This document shows, piece by piece, positions 56,701-63,911 of a stretch of 64,000 bases of DNA. The notes beneath the pieces were generated by a model. That model was not told where the DNA came from, made no database searches, and saw only the letters and a program-made list of their open reading frames with translations. The stretch lies in contig NZ_JABBGC010000003.1 in NCBI RefSeq assembly GCF_012927205.1, positions 1-64,000 on the forward strand, read 5' to 3'. Positions within the stretch are counted from its first letter, which is position 1; each line of letters begins with the position of its first letter. The translations under genes were made by a program, and so were the position numbers. This DNA is from Chitinophaga fulva (GTDB taxonomy: Bacteria; Bacteroidota; Bacteroidia; Chitinophagales; Chitinophagaceae).

Positions 56701-57169
56701 CATTGTCTTTAACCGCAGCAGTCTGACCACGCCGGTGGAACATAAAGAATTTGACGACCAGCTCAAAATGCAACAGGATAGGCTGCAACAAATGACTATT
56801 CTGATCTGGCTCAGAAACAGAAACACTTTTGAACAGATAGGCAGGAGCAAACAAGGTACCAGGGCTCTGCGGCGCGAAAAAACACTGGAATGGACAAATC
56901 TGAAAAACCAATATATAGCAGCAGGAAAAAGCCCTGCTGACGCGGAAAAGCAGGCCGATGCCGATCTGAAAGGCAAAGCCAAACTTCATGTCATTGACCA
57001 GGTGGCCGGCGGGTACGACGATGAATTTGCCAAAGCCTCCGGCCTCTCCCGCGTTAATTCCATTATTGGCCCGGGTTGGGTGAATAAGATCCCGCTCATC
57101 CTCGAAAAAATCAAAAAAGTAGACCCTAAAGCGCAGGAAACAGCTAAAATAAACGTAACATTATCCTAA
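53765..57169 (+). CDS. eCIS cargo protein: DUF4157 + helical scaffold + Ntox15-like DNase toxin
   Basis: An 1134-aa multidomain protein. Residues 1-160 are disordered, with three 16-residue repeats (KKIQ..KEEQPKLQEP type, 79-126). The eCIS core domain DUF4157 lies at about 165-260 with zinc-protease-like HELTH at 246-250 (DTRSFMETRFNADFSNVRIH, HIFFNNNQYQP). Residues about 300-900 are long helices with a module repeated near 317 and 457 (VNPINGE / TNPITGE). Residues about 995-1134 match Ntox15/Tde-type nuclease toxins: LQQMTILIWLRNRN, LHVIDQVAGG with HxxD at 1075-1078, then RVNSIIGPGW and KINVTL. It is followed at 11 bp by an immunity-type gene. DUF4157 marks cargo loaded into eCIS tubes; DNase activity is inferred from the HxxD motif. 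Confidence 0.88.
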   Translation: MKAGADAAPKTSAAQKAPKSAPSLKNEEKPFFAPAMSPVQTKLKVGSPNDPAEKEADNMADKVMRMPAEKPAANVAAGKKIQTKKEEQPKLQEPKKIQAQKEEQPKLQEPKKPQPPKADQPKLQEPKKIQAKHQQGKMPLAKQKEKKEEKTVQRKGEGTPITATNEIGEGIRQQSTGGFTLSDDTRSFMETRFNADFSNVRIHTGPESAQLNNQLGAKAFTYQNHIFFNNNQYQPDAPAGKHLLAHELTHTIQQGQSIQRAEAGKPEMAKPATAKPVTAAPTATAMAPQIQRFLGIDIPSWQDVLDWLAEKAYNIPGYRMFTIVIGVNPINGESADRSAANILRAIVEFLPGGHLITQALDKYSVFEKAGSWVEQQLKRFSGLLGEVKSAVKQFMDDLDFLDIILHPVRTWERAVAIFTKPVSDIIDFIKSIFQAIMQFIRDAVLKPLGELAAKAPGFDLLCAVLGTNPITGETVPRNADTLIGGFMKMIGRLDIWENIKKGNAIQRAFDWFQKAMKGLVTLVTSFPGQFIAMLKSLEVMDFIILPNLFRKVFGVFGSFATAFFNWAMNTIFDLLEIIFSVVAPGALPYLSKVRSAFRTIIEKPGVFVGHLINAVKKGFNQFKDRFGNWLKKALTNWLLGSLEGANIYIPQSFAPKELLKLGLSVFGLTWQKLRVKLVKAIGETAVAALETGFDILKTLVTEGPAAAWDKIQDKIEELKSQFFQEVTTYVTVTVVQKAITKLLSSLNPVGAFIQAIITIYDTIMFVVQKIKQIAQVGMAVINSIVEISSGNIGKAANAVENVLGGLLKIAISFLANFLGLGKIADKVVEIIKKLQAPVDKAMDKLVDWIVTAGKKLLGGIKNKVLGWLGITQGFTAKDGESHTITFKGKDANANVYVNSRPKLVTDYLNELAAIPENGPYIGAARSAFDNIAKLKANDPGDDPVKTAKQKNDIEAEFKKLAAAFSQMKGGTQQTMDNVPIVFNRSSLTTPVEHKEFDDQLKMQQDRLQQMTILIWLRNRNTFEQIGRSKQGTRALRREKTLEWTNLKNQYIAAGKSPADAEKQADADLKGKAKLHVIDQVAGGYDDEFAKASGLSRVNSIIGPGWVNKIPLILEKIKKVDPKAQETAKINVTLS
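53999..54142 (+). repeat. Three 48-bp coding repeats in the cargo gene
   Basis: Three consecutive units of 48 bp encode KKIQTKKEEQPKLQEP, KKIQAQKEEQPKLQEP and KKPQPPKADQPKLQEP, and a fourth begins with KKIQA. The lysine/glutamate/proline content gives a flexible, charged linker ahead of DUF4157. Unit number could vary between strains. Confidence 0.85.
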
Positions 57170-57180
57170 CGTAATATCAT

Positions 57181-57738
57181 ATGCAACAGATCGAAACCTT
57201 TCTGACAAACCTACCGCCGGACAAAGGCCCCTTTCCCGCCATCGCGCCCGCTGTGCAGGAAAAATATGCGTCGCTGGTGCCCGGCTTCCTCATCGATATC
57301 TGGAAGAACAACGGCATCTGCTCGTTTGGAAAAGGTTTTATCTGGACAGTCAACCCCGACGACTATACGGACATCCTGCCGAAATTCGGAGAGCAGTACA
57401 AAGATGCCGTGGCCGTGCTGCGTTCCGGCATCGGCACCGTCTTCTTCAAACAGGGGAATGAATATCTTTTCTTCGACCCTGTATATCTCGACGTATCCTC
57501 ATTGCAGGAAGTACCGCTGGAAATCATCATGAACTACACCATCGGCGACAAAAGACCCGCCAATGAGCTGTTCTATCAAAAGCTGTATGAACAGGCGTTG
57601 AAACGGCTCGGTCCACCGGCATTTGACGAATGTTTCGCCTTTGTGCCCGCCATTGCCCTTGGCGGAGAAATGAGTGAAGAGAACCTCCAAAAGATGAAGC
57701 TCAGAGAACAGTTGATACTCCTCACACAGCTGATATAA
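57181..57738 (+). CDS. GAD-like/DUF1851 immunity protein (Tdi-type)
   Basis: A 185-aa cytoplasmic protein. Residues about 25-65 fit a GAD-like domain (LVPGFLIDIWKNNGICSFGK, FIWTVNPDDYTDIL), and the C-terminal half fits DUF1851 (ELFYQKLYEQALKRLGPPAF, CFAFVPAIALGGE). That domain pair is the known make-up of Tdi1, the immunity protein that neutralises the Agrobacterium T6SS DNase Tde1, which has an Ntox15 domain. Here the gene follows an Ntox15-like toxin by 11 bp and sits 1 bp before the AAA+ gene. It most likely binds the C-terminal nuclease and protects the producer until the particle is released. Confidence 0.87.
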   Translation: MQQIETFLTNLPPDKGPFPAIAPAVQEKYASLVPGFLIDIWKNNGICSFGKGFIWTVNPDDYTDILPKFGEQYKDAVAVLRSGIGTVFFKQGNEYLFFDPVYLDVSSLQEVPLEIIMNYTIGDKRPANELFYQKLYEQALKRLGPPAFDECFAFVPAIALGGEMSEENLQKMKLREQLILLTQLI

Positions 57739-57739
57739 A

Positions 57740-59053
57740 ATGAACACCTCTTTTCATATACCCCTGCAATACCTCCGTGAATACATTCAGGGGAGGCTAT
57801 CCCTCCATTTTGGCAAGACGGACAGCGTAACCATTAACGCTGACGCCTTTGTGCATGACAGCTCTCCTTTTGCCACCTGGATGGAAGAAGCACAGCCAGA
57901 CGCACCGGAGTTTGTCGCCCTGCTGCTGGCGCTGGCGCCACATCTGCAGCCTGGGTTCTTTGAAGATATCCTCCGGGAATATATTCCCGAAGGCGGTGAT
58001 TTTATTCCCTTTGGCGGCATCAAATCCCAGCATCACCGGGGCATGTTGCCCACCGGCGAAACCCTGCTGTTCGTACTGGCAGGCAATGACCCCGACAAAC
58101 GGACAGACCTGCAAAACAGTCTGCTGCAGCAAAGCCGCTTTTTCCGCCAGGGCACACTGAGCATTGAACCAGTCAATATAGGCGACCCTGTTATGTCAGG
58201 ACAACTATTGCTCGCAGCCGAAACGCTCGACTACTGGCTCACCGGCCGTGTCAGCCACCCGCGCTTCTCGCCTGAATTCGCCGCAGAATATATCACCACC
58301 GACTTGTTGTGGAGCGATCTCGTATTACAGGAAAACACGTTATCGCAAATACGGGAAATTGAACAATGGGTGGCCCATCACCATACCCTGCTGGATGACT
58401 GGCAGATGATCAGGAAGGTGAAACGGGGCTACTGCGCCCTGTTCCATGGCCCTCCCGGCACCGGTAAAACCATGGCTGCCACGCTGCTGGGCAAATACAC
58501 GCAACGCGACGTGTTCCGGATAGACCTGTCTAAAGTAGTATCAAAATATATCGGGGAGACAGAAAAAAACCTGTCCCGCATTTTTGACCGGGCAGAAAGA
58601 AAAAACTGGATATTGTTCTTTGATGAAGCCGATGCCCTCTTCGGCAAAAGAACAGAAATTCGTGATGCGCACGATAAATACGCCAACCAGGAGGTGGGTT
58701 ATCTGCTGCAACGCATCGAATCATACGACGGCCTGATCATTCTCGCCTCCAATTTCAAAGGCAATATGGACGAAGCTTTCCTGCGAAGGATGCAGAACGT
58801 GGTGTACTTCCCCGTACCTGCGGCCCCGGAAAGGCATGTCCTCTGGAACCGGGCGTTCCCCGACAGGATCACCCTGTCTTCCAACATTTCACTGGAACAA
58901 ATCTCCCAACATCATGAGCTGACCGGCTCCAATATTAATAACATCGCCTTCCATTGCTGCCTGAAACTTATCAGCGATCAACGGATGGAACTCACCGGCG
59001 CCGATCTGCAAAGTGCCATCCACCGGGAACTGATGAAAGAAGGTAAATCATAA
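57740..59053 (+). CDS. AAA+ ATPase of the injection system (Afp15-like)
   Basis: A 437-aa AAA+ ATPase. Walker A GPPGTGKT is at 237-244, Walker B ILFFDEAD ends with Asp295-Glu296, and sensor-1 is the ILASNFKGNMD segment with an Arg finger in DEAFLRRMQNVVYFP. The N-terminal 200 residues form a locus-specific helical domain (REYIPEGGDFIPFGGIKS). Afp15/Pvc15-type ATPases are conserved in eCIS loci and are needed for particle assembly or cargo loading; they are not part of the finished particle. It is the last gene of the block and is closed by a hairpin terminator at 59077. Confidence 0.92.
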   Translation: MNTSFHIPLQYLREYIQGRLSLHFGKTDSVTINADAFVHDSSPFATWMEEAQPDAPEFVALLLALAPHLQPGFFEDILREYIPEGGDFIPFGGIKSQHHRGMLPTGETLLFVLAGNDPDKRTDLQNSLLQQSRFFRQGTLSIEPVNIGDPVMSGQLLLAAETLDYWLTGRVSHPRFSPEFAAEYITTDLLWSDLVLQENTLSQIREIEQWVAHHHTLLDDWQMIRKVKRGYCALFHGPPGTGKTMAATLLGKYTQRDVFRIDLSKVVSKYIGETEKNLSRIFDRAERKNWILFFDEADALFGKRTEIRDAHDKYANQEVGYLLQRIESYDGLIILASNFKGNMDEAFLRRMQNVVYFPVPAAPERHVLWNRAFPDRITLSSNISLEQISQHHELTGSNINNIAFHCCLKLISDQRMELTGADLQSAIHRELMKEGKS

Positions 59054-59076
59054 TACTTGTCTCTTCCCTCAAAAAA

Positions 59077-59112
59077 ACAGCCCTTTTCTTCGCCGAAGAA
59101 AGGGGCTGTCAA
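59077..59112 (+). terminator. Terminator closing the injection-system block
   Basis: ACAGCCCTTTTCTTCG pairs with CGAAGAAAGGGGCTGT (16 pairs, one G-T), followed by CAAATTTTATA. It lies 24 bp after the AAA+ gene stop and separates the eCIS block from the copper cluster. Confidence 0.8.
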
Positions 59113-59132
59113 ATTTTATAAGTGTTTCTTGT

Positions 59133-59172
59133 AATTGTATAACACTTCCCACCCCTCTATACACCAATTTTG
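59133..59172 (+). promoter_or_regulatory. Copper-cluster promoter 1 (AraC-type gene)
   Basis: The box AATTGTATAACA (59133-59144), a 20-bp spacer and a -7-like CAATTTTG (59165-59172) lie ahead of the regulator gene starting at 59195. The same arrangement, with exactly the same spacing, recurs ahead of the CopA and HMA genes. Confidence 0.6.
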
Positions 59173-59194
59173 TCATCATAAAAAAACTGATGAC

Positions 59195-59596
59195 ATGCAA
59201 CCGCTTACGTCCACACCCGAAACCATCACCATGGCCGTAAAACAGCTGACAGAAAAGATCTACGGCGGCGATTTTGTATTTCCGGAACATTTCAATCTGC
59301 CTCAGCAGGTGTCCCAATCCCTTCAGCTGGATTACGCCACTGTCTGCCAGGCTTTCCTGGCGATTGAAAATATTACACTGGAAAAATATATAGAAAATCT
59401 GCGCACGGAGAAAATAAAGGAATGGCTGGTTTATACAGACGATTCCCTTCAACAGATGGCAGCCAAACTGGGATTTCACAGTGCCCGGCAGTTATCCGCT
59501 CATTTTAAGGCCGCTACGGGGCTAAATCCGGGCTATTTCAAGGAAATCCGGAAGTCCAGGCAGTCTATACAGGCCATGCCCGGAAAATCATCTTAA
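59195..59596 (+). CDS. Short AraC-family transcriptional regulator
   Basis: A 133-aa protein consisting mostly of an AraC-type DNA-binding domain: YATVCQAFLAIENITLEKYI, LRTEKIKEWLVYTDDSLQQM, AAKLGFHSARQLSAHFKAAT, GLNPGYFKEIRK. Only about 45 residues precede it, so there is no normal sensor domain. The start at ATG 59195 is preferred over a TTG at 59135, which lies inside the promoter box. Its gene opens the copper cluster and shares a promoter box with the CopA and HMA genes, so it is the best candidate for the cluster's regulator and probably controls itself. Confidence 0.85.
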   Translation: MQPLTSTPETITMAVKQLTEKIYGGDFVFPEHFNLPQQVSQSLQLDYATVCQAFLAIENITLEKYIENLRTEKIKEWLVYTDDSLQQMAAKLGFHSARQLSAHFKAATGLNPGYFKEIRKSRQSIQAMPGKSS

Positions 59597-59617
59597 AATT
59601 ATATACAAATCATCCTT

Positions 59618-59657
59618 AATCATATAACAACACCGCCTCCCACCGTCGGTACCTTTG
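59618..59657 (+). promoter_or_regulatory. Copper-cluster promoter 2 (CopA gene)
   Basis: The box AATCATATAACA (59618-59629), a 20-bp spacer and a full -7 match TACCTTTG (59650-59657) lie before the ATG at 59681. The box differs from copy 1 at two positions. Confidence 0.65.
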
Positions 59658-59680
59658 TTAAAATTATAAAACAGACCACT

Positions 59681-61951
59681 ATGACCACCTTGACACTAAA
59701 CGATACATCCAGGGCCACTGGCCATCAACATAAAAAAGGACTGATTAAAGAAACCTATCCCGTGCTGGAAATGACCTGCGCCGCCTGCGCGGTGAGCGTA
59801 GAATCCACACTGGGCTCCGTTGACGGTGTAAGCGCCGCCGGCGTGAACTTCGCCAACCAGACCGCCTGGGTGGAATACAATCCCGGCGTTACCACTCCCG
59901 AACAATTACGCGATGCGGTGAGAAGCATCGGTTATGATATCGTTATCGAAAAGGAAAACCAGGACGAGATCAAGGAAGCCGCTCAACAGAAGCACTATCA
60001 GGCAGTGAAACAGCGCACCATCTGGGCTTCTGTGCTGTCACTTCCTATTGTGATCATTGGTATGTTCTTTATGGATATGCCTTACGGCAACTGGATCATG
60101 ATGGCGCTCTCCACACCAGTAGTGTTTTTCCTGGGCCGCAGCTTCTTTGTCAACGCATGGAAACAGGCCCGTCACGGTAAAGCCAATATGGACACGCTCG
60201 TAGCCCTCAGCACCGGTATTGCCTGGGTATTCAGCGCCTTCAACACCATCTACCCTGAATTCTGGCACCAACGCGGCTTACACGCTCACGTATATTTCGA
60301 AGCAGCCGCCGTGGTGATCGCCTTTATCTCTTTGGGTAAACTGCTGGAAGAAAGAGCGAAATCCAACACCTCTTCCGCCATCAAAAAACTGATCGGCCTG
60401 CAACCTAAGACGGTGCTGCTGGTAGACGCCGCCGGTAATACCCGCGAAGTGCCCATCGCTAGTGTAAAAGTGAATGACATCTTGCTGGTAAAACCAGGCG
60501 AAAAAATACCGGTAGACGGTACCGTTACCGCCGGCGATTCTTATGTAGACGAAAGCATGATCACCGGTGAACCCGTGCCTGTCCTGAAAAAAGAAGGTGA
60601 AAGCGTTTTCGCCGGCACCATCAACCAGAAAGGCAGCTTCCGTTTCAAAGCCGATAAAGTAGGCGCAGATACCCTGCTGTCCCACATCATCAAAATGGTA
60701 CAGGAAGCACAAGGCAGTAAAGCGCCGGTACAAAAACTGGTAGACAAAATTGCCGGTATATTCGTTCCCGTAGTCATCGGTATTGCCATCCTTACTTTCA
60801 TCACCTGGATGGTCTTCGGTGGCGACAACGCCTTCACCCACGCGCTGCTCACTTCCGTGACCGTACTGGTGATCGCCTGCCCTTGTGCCCTCGGCCTCGC
60901 TACTCCTACCGCCATCATGGTGGGCGTTGGTAAAGGCGCTGAAAACAATATCCTGATCAAAGATGCCGAAAGCCTGGAGCTGGCCCATAAAGTAAATGCC
61001 ATCATCCTCGATAAAACCGGTACCATCACAGAAGGTAAACCTGTTGTTACTGATCTCTTATATGTAGATGACCAACAACATGCTGTTGACCAATCTGTTC
61101 TCTTTGCACTGGAACAACAGTCAGAACACCCGCTGGCAGCAGCTATTGCACAGCATCTCCAGCAGGCAGGCGTGAATGGCGTGCCCCTCAGCACTTTCGA
61201 AAGCGTTACGGGTCAGGGTGTGAAAGGCACCTACAATGGTCAGACCTACCTCGCCGGTAATAAAAAACTGTTGCAGGAAAACGGCGTGGTACTGGACAAC
61301 AAATCCGTTACCCTTGCCCAGGGCCTGCAGGCAGCCGCCAAAACTGTGATCTACTTCGCCCGTGGTAAAGAGATACTGGCAGTGGTAGCCATTGCCGACC
61401 GTATCAAAGAAAGCTCTGCTGCCGCCATCGCAGCACTGCAACGCCAGGGAATTGAAGTGTACATGCTCACCGGTGATAACCAGCAGACAGCCGCCGCGGT
61501 AGCGCAACAGGTAGGCATCACCCAATATACTGCCGAAGTAATGCCTTCTTTCAAAGCCACTTTTGTAAAACAATTACAGGAACAGGGCAAAACCGTAGCG
61601 ATGGTGGGCGATGGCATCAACGACTCCCAGGCACTGGCGCAGGCAGATGTCAGCATCGCGATGGGCAAAGGTTCTGATATAGCCATGGACGTAGCTAAAA
61701 TGACGCTGATCACTTCCGATCTGAACAGCATCCCGAAAGCACTGAAACTGTCTTCTAAAACAGTGGCCACCATCAAACAGAACCTGTTCTGGGCCTTCAT
61801 CTACAACATCATCGGTATACCGGTGGCCGCCGGCATCCTGTTCCCGTCTTACGGCTTCCTGCTCGACCCGATGATTGCCGGGGCAGCCATGGCGCTCAGC
61901 TCTGTGAGCGTAGTGTCCAACAGCCTCAGACTTAAAACAGCTAAACTCTAA
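59681..61951 (+). CDS. copA: Copper-exporting P1B-type ATPase
   Basis: A 756-aa heavy-metal ATPase that pumps Cu(I) out of the cytoplasm. One N-terminal HMA domain has MTCAAC (Cys33, Cys36). The membrane copper site CPC is at 400-402 within [14 protein letters not shown], the phosphorylated Asp444 lies in DKTGT, the ATP-site HP is in [13 protein letters not shown] in [13 protein letters not shown] and GDGIND near the end. The last helices have [11 protein letters not shown] and the [14 protein letters not shown] segment typical of the Cu(I) subgroup. It has its own boxed promoter and is followed at 25 bp by a ferredoxin-type reductase gene. Confidence 0.95.
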   Translation: MTTLTLNDTSRATGHQHKKGLIKETYPVLEMTCAACAVSVESTLGSVDGVSAAGVNFANQTAWVEYNPGVTTPEQLRDAVRSIGYDIVIEKENQDEIKEAAQQKHYQAVKQRTIWASVLSLPIVIIGMFFMDMPYGNWIMMALSTPVVFFLGRSFFVNAWKQARHGKANMDTLVALSTGIAWVFSAFNTIYPEFWHQRGLHAHVYFEAAAVVIAFISLGKLLEERAKSNTSSAIKKLIGLQPKTVLLVDAAGNTREVPIASVKVNDILLVKPGEKIPVDGTVTAGDSYVDESMITGEPVPVLKKEGESVFAGTINQKGSFRFKADKVGADTLLSHIIKMVQEAQGSKAPVQKLVDKIAGIFVPVVIGIAILTFITWMVFGGDNAFTHALLTSVTVLVIACPCALGLATPTAIMVGVGKGAENNILIKDAESLELAHKVNAIILDKTGTITEGKPVVTDLLYVDDQQHAVDQSVLFALEQQSEHPLAAAIAQHLQQAGVNGVPLSTFESVTGQGVKGTYNGQTYLAGNKKLLQENGVVLDNKSVTLAQGLQAAAKTVIYFARGKEILAVVAIADRIKESSAAAIAALQRQGIEVYMLTGDNQQTAAAVAQQVGITQYTAEVMPSFKATFVKQLQEQGKTVAMVGDGINDSQALAQADVSIAMGKGSDIAMDVAKMTLITSDLNSIPKALKLSSKTVATIKQNLFWAFIYNIIGIPVAAGILFPSYGFLLDPMIAGAAMALSSVSVVSNSLRLKTAKL

Positions 61952-61976
61952 ACTTTACATTTCATTATACAAGACA

Positions 61977-63032
61977 ATGCCTTTATCATACACCTGGTAT
62001 ACCCAACAGGTTATCCGGGAAACAACAGACACCGTCACCATTATTTTCGATACCCGCGGAGAAGACTTTCAATATCTGGCCGGCCAGTTCATCAACCTCA
62101 CTTTGAGGATTGATGGACGGCCGGTCACCCGTTCTTATTCCCTCAGCTCCGCGCCCGGTACAGACAGCGCCCCCGCCATTACCGTTAAAAAAGTAACCGG
62201 CGGTGTAATGAGCAGTTACATTACCGAAAATGCAGAAGCCATCCACAGCTGGGACGTTGACGGCCCTTACGGCGCCTTCACACTGGACGATGACACCAGC
62301 GGTTATCATCACCTCGTATTACTGGCCGGCGGCAGCGGCATCACCCCGCTGTTCTCCATCGCGCGGACCGTGGCCCGCCAGCAGCCGGACACGCGCATTA
62401 CGCTGCTGTACGCCAGTCGCTCCGTTCCGGAAACCATCTTCAAAGAAGCGCTGGACAACTGGGAAGCCCAACACAACAATATCCGCATACAATATGTTTT
62501 ATCAAAACATACCGCTACCGCAGATGATCCGGCCAATATCATGACCGGAAGGCTCAACAGGATCATCATCAAAAAACTGATCAAACAAACGATCAGTGAA
62601 AGCACAGCACCCGCACACTTTTTCCTATGCGGGCCCGCCGACCTGATGAAGATGCACCAGGAATCGCTGACAGCACTGGGTATACCGGACACGCATGTAC
62701 GCCACGAATCATTTGCCGTGGAAACAACCGCACCAACGATCGCCTTACCCGATAACAGCCAGGAAGTACTGCTGCATTACTACGAGCAAAGCAACCTGCT
62801 GGAAGTGCTGCCCGGACAAACGATACTGGCTGCAGCACTGGAAGAAAGGATACCCCTTCCACACTCCTGCCAGTCCGGCACCTGTGGCCGCTGCGCCGCC
62901 CGCCTTACTCAGGGCGCCGTGCATATGCAACAGAACTACGCCCTCCGGAAAGAGGACATCGATGCGGGCTATGTGCTGCTCTGCCAGAGCTTTCCGCTCA
63001 ACAATGAGGTAACGGTAACCATTGAGGAATAA
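61977..63032 (+). CDS. PaaE/Hmp-type flavodoxin-ferredoxin reductase with C-terminal 2Fe-2S domain
   Basis: A 351-aa electron-transfer protein. The FAD domain has RSYSLSSAPG at about residues 48-57, the NAD(P) domain has LLAGGSGITPLFSIA and FFLCGPADLMK, and the C-terminal plant-type ferredoxin domain has HSCQSGTCGRCAARL plus a distant LLCQSFP cysteine. This order is that of phenylacetyl-CoA oxygenase reductase PaaE and related reductases. No oxygenase partner is encoded nearby. Being 25 bp behind copA, it should be co-transcribed, which hints at a redox role under copper stress. That link is inference. Confidence 0.9.
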   Translation: MPLSYTWYTQQVIRETTDTVTIIFDTRGEDFQYLAGQFINLTLRIDGRPVTRSYSLSSAPGTDSAPAITVKKVTGGVMSSYITENAEAIHSWDVDGPYGAFTLDDDTSGYHHLVLLAGGSGITPLFSIARTVARQQPDTRITLLYASRSVPETIFKEALDNWEAQHNNIRIQYVLSKHTATADDPANIMTGRLNRIIIKKLIKQTISESTAPAHFFLCGPADLMKMHQESLTALGIPDTHVRHESFAVETTAPTIALPDNSQEVLLHYYEQSNLLEVLPGQTILAAALEERIPLPHSCQSGTCGRCAARLTQGAVHMQQNYALRKEDIDAGYVLLCQSFPLNNEVTVTIEE

Positions 63033-63061
63033 CTCCTCATAATTATGTAAAACGATTACCC

Positions 63062-63101
63062 AATTGTATAACAGTTCAGCTCCCCATCCGATGTAATTTT
63101 A
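63062..63101 (+). promoter_or_regulatory. Copper-cluster promoter 3 (HMA gene)
   Basis: The box AATTGTATAACA (63062-63073, identical to copy 1), a 20-bp spacer and a -7-like TAATTTTA (63094-63101) precede the ATG at 63149. The -7 region also lies in a GATGTAA-TT-TTACATC inverted repeat (63090-63105). Confidence 0.6.
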
Positions 63102-63148
63102 CATCATCAACAATAACAAAAACATTCAACACCTTAAAAGTTAATAAA

Positions 63149-63361
63149 ATGGAAACAGTTCAATTCAAAACCAATATCAAATGTTCAGGTTGCCTGGAAA
63201 AAGTAACGCCCGGATTAAACGAAACCGCTGGTGCTGATAACTGGGAAGTGGACCTGCAATCTCCTGATAAAGTACTCACTATTTCCGCTGACAATGTAGA
63301 TGCAGCCGCCATCCGCAAAGCAGTTGAAACAGCCGGTTATAAAGCCGAAACTATCGCCTAA
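63149..63361 (+). CDS. HMA-domain metallochaperone (CopZ-like)
   Basis: A 70-aa ferredoxin-like HMA protein. The metal loop IKCSGCLEKV has Cys12 and Cys15, and the fold is completed by WEVDLQSPDKVLTISADN and VDAAAIRKAVETAGYKAE. Such proteins carry Cu(I) in the cytoplasm to CopA-type pumps. The loop reads KCSGC in place of the more common MTCxxC. It has the third boxed promoter and is followed at 13 bp by the DUF3347 gene. Confidence 0.9.
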   Translation: METVQFKTNIKCSGCLEKVTPGLNETAGADNWEVDLQSPDKVLTISADNVDAAAIRKAVETAGYKAETIA

Positions 63362-63374
63362 AAAAACTACAGAT

Positions 63375-63827
63375 ATGAAAAAGTTTATTCTTGCCGCATC
63401 GATGCTCACCGCTCTCTTTTCCTTCCGTGGTGAAGCCCAGGACAAAGGACAATCTCCCCTCCTGACCAATTACTACAGCATCAAAGATGCACTGGTAAGT
63501 GGCAATGCCGATAACGCAGCCAGCGCAGCCGCTTCTTTTGTTCAGGCCGCCAAAACATCAGACGCGTCCGTTAAGGACAAACTGATCGCCGATGCGTCCG
63601 GTATCTCCGGTACCAAAGACCTGGCCCGTCAACGGGAAGCTTTCAAAACCCTGTCTGACGACCTCTATCAGCTGGCTAAATCATCCAAACTGTCTGATCA
63701 GCCAATATACCAGGACTATTGCCCGATGAAAAAGGCCTCCTGGCTGAGCAGCAGCACCGCTATCAAAAACCCGTACTATGGCAGTCAGATGCTGAGCTGC
63801 GGTAAAATAAACGATACCATCAAATAA
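63375..63827 (+). CDS. DUF3347 secreted copper-associated protein
   Basis: A 150-aa exported protein with signal MKKFILAASMLTALFSFRGEA (cleavage near AQ). The body is helical (LLTNYYSIKDALVSGNADNA) and the C terminus has the DUF3347 signature YCPM..ASWLSSS, NPYYGSQMLSCGKI, with Cys, Met and Asn positions suited to metal binding. In Bacteroidota this domain is found with copper and silver efflux proteins. The start at 63375 gives a proper signal peptide; the longer frame from 63300 overlaps the HMA gene in another frame. It is probably periplasmic. Confidence 0.88.
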   Translation: MKKFILAASMLTALFSFRGEAQDKGQSPLLTNYYSIKDALVSGNADNAASAAASFVQAAKTSDASVKDKLIADASGISGTKDLARQREAFKTLSDDLYQLAKSSKLSDQPIYQDYCPMKKASWLSSSTAIKNPYYGSQMLSCGKINDTIK

Positions 63828-63834
63828 CAGCACT

Positions 63835-63871
63835 GGCAAGGGAGCCGGGCCCTCTTCCCGCTCCCTTTGCC
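63835..63871 (+). terminator. Possible hairpin after the DUF3347 gene
   Basis: GGCAAGGGAGC can pair with GCTCCCTTTGCC with one bulged T. There is no T-tract, so it may be an intercistronic mRNA hairpin and not a full terminator. Confidence 0.35.
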
Positions 63872-63911
63872 GCTTTGCTGACCTCCCGCCTTCTGTCGAC
63901 AAATATCTTTT

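Noticed and set aside
53765-57169. Membrane protein call for the cargo gene
   Set aside because: Several hydrophobic helices occur around residues 560-600 and 820-870, but they are amphipathic and lie in a helical scaffold typical of eCIS cargo. There is no signal peptide.
34487-59053. Prophage or type VI secretion system
   Set aside because: No capsid, portal, terminase, integrase, TssJLM, TssB/C pair or ClpV-type gene is present. Pvc16, DUF5908, DUF4157, CIS_TMP and the Afp15-type ATPase point to eCIS.
59135-59194. 20-residue upstream extension of the AraC-type gene from a TTG
   Set aside because: The stretch contains the shared promoter box and -7 element and encodes a His-rich peptide unlike the family; the ATG at 59195 fits better.
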